NCBI GenBank assembly: GCA_002394725.1
Contig: DGUQ01000207.1
Coordinates: 1-14,395, forward strand
DNA from: Ruminococcaceae bacterium UBA4306
GTDB taxonomy: Bacteria; Bacillota; Clostridia; Oscillospirales; Acutalibacteraceae
DNA: 14,395 nt
Reading direction: 5' to 3'
Position 1 is the stretch's first letter, and each line of letters begins with the position of its first letter. The position numbers and the translations under genes were made by a program. A model generated the notes under the pieces. That model worked only from the letters and a program-made list of their open reading frames with translations. It was not told the DNA's origin and ran no database searches. Positions 8,557-14,395 of this stretch are shown here, piece by piece.

Positions 8557-9102
8557 ATGAAAATCAAAAAGCAACATGTATTGGTGGCGGCATTGGTCTT
8601 AGCGCTCGGAGCGGCGGTATATCTGAACTGGCAGTTCTCGGGAACACCGTTGATCGCTTCTACATCCAAGGAGCTGGGCGCCGCGACCTATGTCAACAAT
8701 GACGCGACTGCCACAACCGATGAGGTCGCGTCGGATTCCGTGTCCGAGATGACGCCCGAGGCAAAGCTCGCGCAGGCAAAGACCGATCGCACACAGGCGC
8801 AGGATAAGGCGCTGGAGGCGGCTGAGAACGTGCTGTCACTGTCGGACAGCTCCGAGGACGCCAAAGCGGAAGCGGTCAAGTCTGCCAATACCATCGAACA
8901 GCGGATATTGGCGCAGAGCAACATCGAGGGGATCTTATCTGCCAAGGGATACCCCAGCGCGGTATGCTATATCTCTGACTCCGGATGCACGGTCACACTG
9001 CTGTCGAGTGAACTGACCGATGACGCGCCGATGATCATCAAAGAGGCGATCATATCGCAGTCAGAGATCGAATTCAACAACATCGTCATTATAGACGTAT
9101 AA
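8557..9102 (+). CDS. spoIIIAH: Stage III sporulation protein AH (SpoIIIAH)
   Basis: The protein has 181 residues. It has an N-terminal membrane anchor (about 8-25), then a polar linker rich in Thr, Asp and Ser. A helical region (about 65-115) follows, and then a C-terminal YscJ/FliF-like ring-building domain ending in a beta-strand (NNIVIIDV). SpoIIIAH forms the mother-cell ring that meets SpoIIQ across the intermembrane space. It is set apart from spoIIIAG by 110 bases with a repeat pair, but it has its own strong ribosome-binding site (GGTGGAG at 8546-8552). It is the last gene of the operon and is followed by a hairpin. Confidence 0.95.
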   Translation: MKIKKQHVLVAALVLALGAAVYLNWQFSGTPLIASTSKELGAATYVNNDATATTDEVASDSVSEMTPEAKLAQAKTDRTQAQDKALEAAENVLSLSDSSEDAKAEAVKSANTIEQRILAQSNIEGILSAKGYPSAVCYISDSGCTVTLLSSELTDDAPMIIKEAIISQSEIEFNNIVIIDV

Positions 9103-9105
9103 AAT

Positions 9106-9131
9106 AACGGACGGGTTTGATCCCGTCCGTT
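9106..9131 (+). terminator. Hairpin after spoIIIAH, probable terminator and left end of inverted-repeat element
   Basis: AACGGACGGG (9106-9115) pairs with CCCGTCCGTT (9122-9131) around a TTTGAT loop, giving a ten-base-pair perfect stem three bases after the stop codon. The T-run is short (TTT at 9130-9132), so termination efficiency is uncertain. The same stem appears again at 9400-9425. Confidence 0.7.
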
Positions 9132-9399
9132 TCAGGCTGTAGAAAAACCTCTAAAAGCCTTCCTTTGGGAAAGGAAGGTGCCTCCGAAAGGAGGCGGATG
9201 AATTGTATAAATTGTTTGAGCGAAGCGAGTCACATTATTTTACGTTGGTGATTAGAACAAAGGTAAAATGAGGGTTTCTCCCTTCGGTCGGTCAATTGAT
9301 ACAATTCCTCAGTCACCGTTCGGTGACAGCTCCTTTTCCCAAAAGGAGCCTTGGAAATCGGCTACTCATTTTTTATTCTATACTTTTTCGACAAGCTGC

Positions 9400-9425
9400 A
9401 ACGGACGGGATTGAACCCGTCCGTT
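9400..9425 (-). terminator. Hairpin after pulA, probable terminator and right end of inverted-repeat element
   Basis: On the minus strand the stem AACGGACGGG with CCCGTCCGTT (ten base pairs, loop TTCAAT) begins five bases after the pulA stop codon at 9431-9433. It is followed only by TT and then GCAGC, so the T-run is poor. The stem is identical to the one after spoIIIAH. Confidence 0.6.
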
Positions 9426-9430
9426 AACTG

Positions 9431-11479
9431 TTATTGAATCATTTTTAGAATTTCTTCATGGATATCCGAGGTAGGTATATCCGATTTTCTTTTCGCTGTA
9501 TTGAAATCGGTACCGTTGATCTTATCATAGCTTTCCGCGTCGATAATGATCAGTGCGGAGCGCGGCGGAATCAGTGTATCCTGCTCAAAGCGATACAGCG
9601 CCTTATCGGATGCTTCATCCGCGTTAGCGATCACATACCAGTTCTGCGGCAGTTCATACTGCGACTTGATCTGCGGTACACAGGGCTTGTCGGAGTTGTT
9701 GATGATCACACTGAGCATCTTCCATTCACCCTCGGTATCGTTCTTCAGCGTCAGGGAAAGGCTCTGACCGTTATAGACAATGTAACCGTCATTGACCGCT
9801 TTAGTGGTATTGTCGCGCAGGGGAGAGAACGCCTTGCGGATCTTGATCAACCCTCTGTAATATTCGACCAGCTCCTGATAGCGGACGGTACGCGTCCAGT
9901 TGATGGAGTTGATGGAATCAGGGGATTTGTACGAATTATGATCTCCCTTCTTCGTTCTGGCGAATTCCTCACCTGCCAACCAGAAGGAGATACCTAAGGA
10001 GGAGAGGATCAGGGTCGCGGCGAGCTTGTTCTGGCTGATATACAGGCTGTCGGTGGTATCAAAATCGTCGCACCAGTTGGATTTGAGGATCTTATCCCAC
10101 AGGGACAGGTTATCATGCGCGGAAGCGTAGGTGATACACTGAGAGGGCTCGTTCGCCCAGTTGCCGAAGGTCACGGAAGAAGCGCCCATCATACCCGCAA
10201 TGACGTTATAGGCGCTGTGGGTGGAGCCTTGGATAAAGCCCTTGCTGTCGTCGTCGGAGCCGCCCTTGATACCGTGGCGCATATCGTCGTTAAACATACC
10301 GATACGGGTCGAGAGCTTTTTGGCGTTCGCCTTATTGGAGCAATCCTCGCCCGAGATACCGTTCTCGCCGTCATTGGCTGTCCACGGCTCACCGTACATG
10401 AGGATGCGTTTGTCGATCTGATCGAGCGCCTCACGGATCAGGTTCATGGTCTCGATATCGTGACATGCCATGAGGTCAAAGCGGAAGCCGTCGATATGAT
10501 ACTCATTTGCCCAGTAGCACAGGGAGTCGATCATAAATTTGCGGAACATGGTCTTGTCGCTGGCGGTAACATTGCCGCAGCCGGAGGAGTTGAGGAACTT
10601 GCCGTCCTGCATACGGAAGTAGTACCCGGGCACGGTGTTCTCAAAGGGAGAAAGAGCGGTGGAGAACACATGATTATACACCACATCCATGATCACGCCG
10701 ATGCCCTCGTCATGCAGCGCCTTGACCATTTCCTTGAATTCTCTGATACGCACCTCGCCGTGATACGGGTCGGTGGAATAGGAGCCCTCGGGGACATTGT
10801 AGTTGACGGGATCGTAACCCCAGTTATATTCCACGCCTGTTGTTTCGTTAACAGAGCCAAAGTCAAATACAGGGTTGAGCTGAACGTGCGTCACGCCCAG
10901 ATGCTTTAAATAATTCACACATGTCGGATAAGAAGTGAAGGGGATCACGGTATTCTTTTCGGTGAACGCGAGGAATTTACCGCGATGCGCTTTATCAACG
11001 CCCGAGGTATCGGAGGAAGAGAAGTCACGCACATGGATCTCCCAGATGATCGCATCATTCGGCTTGTCAGGCAGGACATGCCGATCGTTTTCCCATCCCT
11101 CGGGATCGGTTTCCGCAAGATTGACGACCTCGGAACGCTGAGAGTTCACGCCGACCGCTTTGGAGTAGACGTCCTGCGTCTCATGCGTGCCGGATTCGGT
11201 CTTGATCACATAGGTGTAGTAAATATGATTCAGATCGCCGTCGATCGTGGCGGACCAGATACCGGTCACTGCGTCATACAGCATTTGCTTGATGCTCAGC
11301 ACCTGCGCGCCGTCCTCGTAAAAGGAACCGGTGGAGTAGAGCTTTAACAATACCTGCTCAGCCGAAGGAGCCCAAACCTTGAACGTCGTACTCTCGGGCG
11401 TGTAGGTATAGCCTAAATCATTACCGTCGTAAGTATTGTAGATTTCAGATTTGTTGGAATAAAATGCGGTAGTACCCAA
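9431..11479 (-). CDS. pulA: Type I pullulanase (GH13, CBM48-containing), cytoplasmic
   Basis: The protein has 682 residues. It hydrolyses alpha-1,6 branch points of glycogen, pullulan or starch-derived dextrins. A CBM48-like N-terminal domain (about 15-125, with the TTFKVWAPSAEQV block) precedes a GH13 barrel. The pullulanase signature YNWGYDP is at 218-224. GH13 region I DVVYNH is at 265-270. Region II GFRFDLM has nucleophile Asp335, region III YGEPW has acid/base Glu364, and region IV has SAHDN at His455-Asp456. A C-terminal beta domain spans about 575-655. All catalytic residues are present. There is no signal peptide or anchor, so it should act inside the cell on glycogen or imported malto-dextrins. 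The start is TTG at 11479-11477 on the minus strand, supported by GTGAGG eight bases upstream. It runs against all of its neighbours and has its own promoter. Confidence 0.96.
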   Translation of the reverse strand: MGTTAFYSNKSEIYNTYDGNDLGYTYTPESTTFKVWAPSAEQVLLKLYSTGSFYEDGAQVLSIKQMLYDAVTGIWSATIDGDLNHIYYTYVIKTESGTHETQDVYSKAVGVNSQRSEVVNLAETDPEGWENDRHVLPDKPNDAIIWEIHVRDFSSSDTSGVDKAHRGKFLAFTEKNTVIPFTSYPTCVNYLKHLGVTHVQLNPVFDFGSVNETTGVEYNWGYDPVNYNVPEGSYSTDPYHGEVRIREFKEMVKALHDEGIGVIMDVVYNHVFSTALSPFENTVPGYYFRMQDGKFLNSSGCGNVTASDKTMFRKFMIDSLCYWANEYHIDGFRFDLMACHDIETMNLIREALDQIDKRILMYGEPWTANDGENGISGEDCSNKANAKKLSTRIGMFNDDMRHGIKGGSDDDSKGFIQGSTHSAYNVIAGMMGASSVTFGNWANEPSQCITYASAHDNLSLWDKILKSNWCDDFDTTDSLYISQNKLAATLILSSLGISFWLAGEEFARTKKGDHNSYKSPDSINSINWTRTVRYQELVEYYRGLIKIRKAFSPLRDNTTKAVNDGYIVYNGQSLSLTLKNDTEGEWKMLSVIINNSDKPCVPQIKSQYELPQNWYVIANADEASDKALYRFEQDTLIPPRSALIIIDAESYDKINGTDFNTAKRKSDIPTSDIHEEILKMIQ

Positions 11480-11539
11480 TACAAAAACCTCACTTTATAA
11501 CTTTTTTCATCATTCATATACAGGGATACGTACTCTGTT

Positions 11540-11568
11540 ATTTTACCATTAACAGCGTTCTTTTTCAA
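11540..11568 (-). promoter_or_regulatory. Sigma-A-type promoter of pulA
   Basis: Read on the minus strand, -35 TTGAAA (11568-11563) and -10 TAAAAT (11545-11540) are separated by exactly 17 bases. Transcription would begin near 11533 and give a leader of about 55 bases before the TTG start. No clear operator or catabolite-control site was recognised. Confidence 0.75.
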
Positions 11569-11720
11569 CCAAAAGTTAAGACTTAGCCCTATATCCTTTT
11601 AATTTCTGTTCTATTCAATAAAAATTATGTCGATAAATTGTTGAATCTGTCAAATTTGAGATGGATGTTTTTTATCCTCTTTCTTATAATTTATGATTGT
11701 ATATTCATGATGTTCCTATA

Positions 11721-11749
11721 TTTACAAAGATGAACGATTATGTTATAAT
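11721..11749 (+). promoter_or_regulatory. Sigma-A-type promoter of the nusB operon
   Basis: TTTACA (11721-11726) and a perfect TATAAT (11744-11749), spaced by 17 bases, have an extended -10 TG (11741-11742). The predicted start near 11756 leaves a leader of about 30 bases before nusB. A second TATAAT at 11685-11690 lacks a good -35 and may be fortuitous. Between this promoter and the pulA promoter, 11569-11720 is AT-rich and shows nothing else I can name. Confidence 0.8.
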
Positions 11750-11786
11750 AACTTTGTATGATTATCAGCCGAAACGAGGGGTTATT

Positions 11787-12224
11787 ATGTGTGATGAAAT
11801 CAACGCTATGAGCAAGAAGCGTAACAATATTTCCCGATATAAAAAGCGTGAGCAGGCGTTCCTGTTATGCTTTGAATCACTGTTTTCCGACGCGGATATC
11901 GACGAGCTTGCCGACAACGCCGGTGACGCTCGCGATGAATTTTTGAGCGATTACGCGATCGACTGCGTCAAGGGTATCAAAAAGCATCAGGAAGAGATCG
12001 ATGAAAAGATTGCTTCCAACCTGAAAGTGGGCTGGAAGATCAACCGTATCTCTAAGGTGTCGCTCGCGATCATGCGCGTCGCGGTTTTTGAGATGCTGTA
12101 TCTGGAAGATATCCCCGTATCGGTATCGATCAATGAGGCGGTAGAGATCTCCAAAAAATATACCGTAGAGGATGATACCGCATTCATCAACGGCGTACTC
12201 GGCGCGGTGGCAAAAGCGCTATGA
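11787..12224 (+). CDS. nusB: Transcription antitermination factor NusB
   Basis: The protein has 145 residues. NusB joins NusE (ribosomal protein S10) on boxA RNA to support rRNA antitermination. The all-helical NusB pattern is visible. There is an RREQAF-like start (KKREQAFLLCFESLF at about 19-33). The C-terminal block SVSINEAVEISKKYTVED..AFINGVLGAV (about 111-142) is diagnostic. The frame is open back to 11697, but ATG 11787 has CGAGGGG at 11775-11781 and lies downstream of the promoter's predicted start, so it is preferred. The N-terminal 15 or so residues before the conserved region look like a lineage extension. The stop overlaps the next gene as ATGA. Confidence 0.95.
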   Translation: MCDEINAMSKKRNNISRYKKREQAFLLCFESLFSDADIDELADNAGDARDEFLSDYAIDCVKGIKKHQEEIDEKIASNLKVGWKINRISKVSLAIMRVAVFEMLYLEDIPVSVSINEAVEISKKYTVEDDTAFINGVLGAVAKAL

Positions 12225-13153
12225 GTATTTATCTCGGTATCGATACCAGCAACTACACCACCTCGGTTTGCCTGTATGACAGCGGCAGCGGCGAGGTGAT
12301 CTCCAAAAGAAAGCTCCTGCCTGTCAAAAACGGTGAGCTCGGACTCAGACAAAGCGACGCGGTATTCCATCATGTTCAGCAGTTACCCGGGTTATTTGAA
12401 GAAGCGTTCGGTGAATACACCGGACAGCTCAAGGCGATCGGCGTATCCTATGCGCCGCGTACCGAAGAGGGCTCCTACATGCCGTGCTTTACGGTCGGTT
12501 TGACGGCGGCGAGTATCCTGTCCTCCGTGTTGAAGGTGCCTGTGTATCGCTTCTCACACCAGCAGGGACATATCGCGGCGGCGCTGTACAGCGTAGATCG
12601 TCTTGATTTGCTTCATCAAAAACATATTGCGTTCCATGTCAGCGGCGGCACGACCGAGGCGCTGCTGGTCAACGGTGCGGATGGATTTGTCACCACCGAT
12701 ATCGTCGCGAAAACGCTCGACCTCAACGCAGGTCAGCTGATCGACCGTGTCGGCGTGATGCTTGGTCTGCAATTCCCGTGCGGCAAAGAGCTCGAAACAC
12801 TCGCGCTGCAATGTGATGAAACGATCAAAGCACGACCGACGCTCAAGGGGTTGGACTGCTGCCTGAGCGGCGGTCAGAATATTGCCGAAAAGTATTTAAA
12901 AGAGGGCAGGAGTCCGGAGGTTGTCGCGCGTTTCACTATGGAATTTATTGCCGCGGCAATCGTCGGCATGAGCCAAAGGATCAGTGAGGAGTACGGCGAT
13001 TTGGAATTCGTATACGCAGGCGGCGTGATGTCGGATTCCATCATCCGTGATGAGCTGCGTTCACTGCATCAATGCGTATTCGCTCTCCCAGAATTCTCCA
13101 GTGATAACGCCGCAGGAACAGCGGTACTCGCTTCTGTAAAGGATCAGTTATGA
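12221..13153 (+). CDS. TsaD/Gcp-like (peptidase M22 family) ASKHA-fold paralogue of unknown function
   Basis: The protein has 310 residues. It starts with the ASKHA phosphate-1 pattern (YLGIDTSNYTTSVCLYD, about 4-20). It keeps the TsaD metal-binding histidines in SHQQGH (His113, His117) and the SGGTTE block at 141-146. It also has a DLNAGQLIDRVGVMLGLQFP segment that parallels TsaD's substrate region, YAGGVMSD (265-272), and the third metal ligand region SSDNAAG (Asp295). True TsaD makes the t6A modification of tRNA together with TsaB, TsaE and TsaC. It is usually about 335-345 residues long with a canonical HxEGH motif. The glutamate is glutamine here, and several conserved stretches differ. 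It is therefore more likely a second, Clostridia-type paralogue often described as an O-sialoglycoprotein endopeptidase, an old and doubtful name. It is translationally coupled by ATGA overlaps to nusB and xseA. Confidence 0.82.
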   Translation: MSIYLGIDTSNYTTSVCLYDSGSGEVISKRKLLPVKNGELGLRQSDAVFHHVQQLPGLFEEAFGEYTGQLKAIGVSYAPRTEEGSYMPCFTVGLTAASILSSVLKVPVYRFSHQQGHIAAALYSVDRLDLLHQKHIAFHVSGGTTEALLVNGADGFVTTDIVAKTLDLNAGQLIDRVGVMLGLQFPCGKELETLALQCDETIKARPTLKGLDCCLSGGQNIAEKYLKEGRSPEVVARFTMEFIAAAIVGMSQRISEEYGDLEFVYAGGVMSDSIIRDELRSLHQCVFALPEFSSDNAAGTAVLASVKDQL

Positions 13154-14349
13154 TAGCACCGACACCGAAAGTTTTTTCCGTTTCACAGCTCAACGCGCAT
13201 ATCGCGAATCTGATCGCGTCAGATGAAGAGTTGCAAATGATCTTCATCGAGGGTGAGCTGTCGAACGTCAATATCAATTCCAAAAGCGGACATATGTACT
13301 TTTCGCTCAAGGATAAGAACAGTGTGATCCGCGCTGTGATGTTCTCGTGGGCAGTGCGTAATCTGCGCTTTCGACCCGAGGACGGCATGAAGGTCATCAT
13401 GCGCGCACAGGTGACCGTTTATGAACCGAGCGGCCAGTATCAGCTGCGCGTCGAGGACATGCAGCCCGACGGCGTCGGCGTTTTGGCGATGCAGTTTGAA
13501 CAGCTCAAGAAAAAATTGGGCGCGGAAGGATTGTTTGCCGAGGACCATAAAAAACCGATCCCTACGATGCCGAAAACGGTCGGTATCATCACATCGCCTA
13601 CCGGCGCGGCGATCCGCGATATCATGGATATCATCGGTCGTCGATTTCCGTGCGTCGATCTGGTGCTTGCGCCTGTATTGGTACAGGGCGAGGGCGCTCC
13701 GGCACAGCTGATCAACGCGATCCATCTTTTCTCTCAGTATAAGGCGGCTGACGTCGTGATCATCGGCAGAGGCGGCGGCTCAATGGAGGATCTGTGGGCG
13801 TTCAATGACGAGGGGCTCGCCAGAGCGATCTATCATTGCAGGGTGCCTGTGATCTCCGCTGTCGGGCACGAGACCGATACGACTCTCTGTGACTTCGTCA
13901 GCGATCTAAGAGCCCCGACGCCTTCTGCCGCGGCAGAGCTTGCCGTTCCGAATCGATATGATCTTCTGGAAAATGTGCAGAACCTGTTCCGTCAGGGGAT
14001 CGCTTGTATCAACAAACAATTTGAGTTAAAGCAGACTGAGATCGATAAGCTGTCGCAGATCACAGCGGCGCATTCTCCGCTCGATGAAGTGGAAAAGGAT
14101 CTTGAACTGGTCAATTCCTTTGCGGTACGCGCCCGAAATGCCGCCTCACACTCCTTGGATTCCGCGCTGGCGAAAGCAAACGCGCTGTTCACTCAGGTGG
14201 AGGCGCTCAATCCCGTGGCGGTATTGAACCGCGGATTCTCTTACATCACGCGTGACGGAAACAATATCAGCTCAGTGAAAGATGTGAAAAAGGGCGATCT
14301 GCTCGACATCACGGTAAAAGACGGCAATTTCACTGCCGAAGTAAAATAG
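13150..14349 (+). CDS. xseA: Exodeoxyribonuclease VII large subunit
   Basis: The protein has 399 residues. Exonuclease VII degrades single-stranded DNA from both ends into oligonucleotides. An N-terminal OB-fold (about 7-105: VSQLNAHI...EGELSN...GHMYFSLKD) precedes the catalytic region. That region has SPTGAAIRD (Asp157), GRGGGSMEDLWAFNDE (Arg207) and VGHETD (His240, Asp243). These correspond to the acidic, Arg and His residues known to be essential in the E. coli enzyme. A helical, coiled-coil-like arm (about 265-355) and a short C-terminal beta segment (RGFSYITRDG...) follow. At 399 residues it is shorter than the enzymes of E. coli or Bacillus (about 450), mainly in the helical arm. The start overlaps the previous stop as ATGA. 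The small subunit xseB does not follow; the next gene is dnaE. Confidence 0.97.
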   Translation: MIAPTPKVFSVSQLNAHIANLIASDEELQMIFIEGELSNVNINSKSGHMYFSLKDKNSVIRAVMFSWAVRNLRFRPEDGMKVIMRAQVTVYEPSGQYQLRVEDMQPDGVGVLAMQFEQLKKKLGAEGLFAEDHKKPIPTMPKTVGIITSPTGAAIRDIMDIIGRRFPCVDLVLAPVLVQGEGAPAQLINAIHLFSQYKAADVVIIGRGGGSMEDLWAFNDEGLARAIYHCRVPVISAVGHETDTTLCDFVSDLRAPTPSAAAELAVPNRYDLLENVQNLFRQGIACINKQFELKQTEIDKLSQITAAHSPLDEVEKDLELVNSFAVRARNAASHSLDSALAKANALFTQVEALNPVAVLNRGFSYITRDGNNISSVKDVKKGDLLDITVKDGNFTAEVK

Positions 14350-14357
14350 AGGATATT

Positions 14358-14395
14358 ATGTCATTTACACACCTGCATGTGCATACCGAATACAG
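14358..14395 (+). CDS. dnaE: DNA polymerase III subunit alpha, first 12 codons (cut by window end)
   Basis: ATG 14358, with GAGG at 14349-14352, begins MSFTHLHVHTEY, the characteristic start of the DnaE PHP domain with its HxH metal-binding motif. It lies eight bases after the xseA stop and so is probably the next gene of the same operon. Only the N-terminus is visible. Other PHP-domain proteins could start similarly, but the exact THLHVHTEY wording is typical of DnaE. Confidence 0.85.
   Translation, partial: MSFTHLHVHTEY

Larger units (their letters stand above)
9106..9425. mobile_element. Long imperfect inverted repeat, MITE-like, without coding capacity
   Basis: The left half read forward and the right half read on the opposite strand are alignable almost throughout. 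Outer hairpins (9106-9131 and 9400-9425) share the same stem. Next to them, CAGGCTGTAGAAAAA (9133-9147) faces a reverse-complement CAGCTTGTCGAAAAA (9385-9399). Then come two hairpins on each side. On the left they are at 9158-9178 (nine base pairs) and 9180-9195 (GCCTCC-GAAA-GGAGGC). On the right they are at 9329-9349 (nine base pairs) and 9312-9327 (GTCACC-GTTC-GGTGAC). After these, AATTGTATAAATTG on the left faces CAATTGATACAATT on the right. Near the centre ATTTTAC (9237-9243) faces GTAAAAT (9263-9269). The right arm carries about 25 extra bases. There is no open reading frame of note inside. It fills the whole convergent gap between spoIIIAH and pulA, and target-site duplications are not evident. 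Confidence 0.75.

Noticed and set aside
9400..9425. tRNA-like T-arm (CGGGTTCAATCCCG on the minus strand)
   Set aside because: The loop has six bases instead of seven, and there is no acceptor, D-arm or anticodon arm next to it. The same stem with a different loop occurs after spoIIIAH, so it is a hairpin of the repeat element.
10115..10909. Long plus-strand reading frame of 264 codons opposite pulA
   Set aside because: It lies entirely within pulA, whose protein shows all GH13 motifs. It has no recognisable domain and is explained by the third-position G/C bias of the real gene.
11662..11690. Second promoter for nusB with TATAAT at 11685-11690
   Set aside because: The -35 region TGGATG is poor, and the downstream promoter at 11721-11749 is far better. 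It was not listed as a separate feature.
11697..11786. Upstream extension of the nusB frame by 30 codons
   Set aside because: The extension overlaps the promoter boxes at 11721-11749 and has no ribosome-binding site, while ATG 11787 has a good one.

Overview
The window looks like a chromosomal segment from a spore-forming Clostridia bacterium, probably a gut Ruminococcaceae/Oscillospirales lineage. The evidence is a full eight-gene spoIIIA sporulation operon, a roughly 50% G+C base composition, Shine-Dalgarno-led and sometimes TTG-initiated genes, and repeat elements of a style I associate with gut Clostridia. This placement is inferred from gene content and is not a database identification.

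Layout, left to right. Bases 1-959 hold the 3' part of a ribosomal protein S1 family gene, closed by a strong intrinsic terminator. Bases 1084-1635 hold a YwlG/UPF0340 (TIGR01440) family gene with its own terminator. Bases 1720-4307 hold an HD-domain phosphohydrolase gene and ligA (NAD-dependent DNA ligase) as a tight pair, followed by two consecutive hairpins. Bases 4478-9102 hold spoIIIAA to spoIIIAH in canonical order, with coding overlaps or short gaps. The exception is the AG-AH gap of 110 bases, which carries two copies of a hairpin-forming repeat. Bases 9106-9425 are gene-free and form one long imperfect inverted repeat, a MITE-like element whose ends are a pair of near-identical hairpins. 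The end of spoIIIAH and the end of a convergent type I pullulanase gene (pulA, 9431-11479, minus strand) abut this element. Bases 11480-11786 form a divergent promoter region. Bases 11787-14395 hold the operon nusB - TsaD-like paralogue - xseA - dnaE (only its first 12 codons), joined by ATGA overlaps and an 8-base gap.

How the genes relate. The right-hand operon is information processing: NusB for transcription antitermination, exonuclease VII large subunit for DNA repair, DNA polymerase III alpha, plus a TsaD/Gcp-like ASKHA protein of unknown role. LigA and S1 are also housekeeping. SpoIIIA proteins build the mother-cell half of the channel to the forespore. In Bacillus and many Clostridia the spoIIIA operon lies a few genes upstream of nusB and xseA. 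Here that old order survives, but an oppositely oriented cytoplasmic alpha-glucan debranching gene and the inverted-repeat element sit in between.

I did not find a defence system, CRISPR array, transposase, tRNA or rRNA. The most interesting items are the nested inverted-repeat element at 9106-9425, the repeat inside the sporulation operon at 8450-8530, the TsaD-like paralogue, and the short SpoIIIAG.
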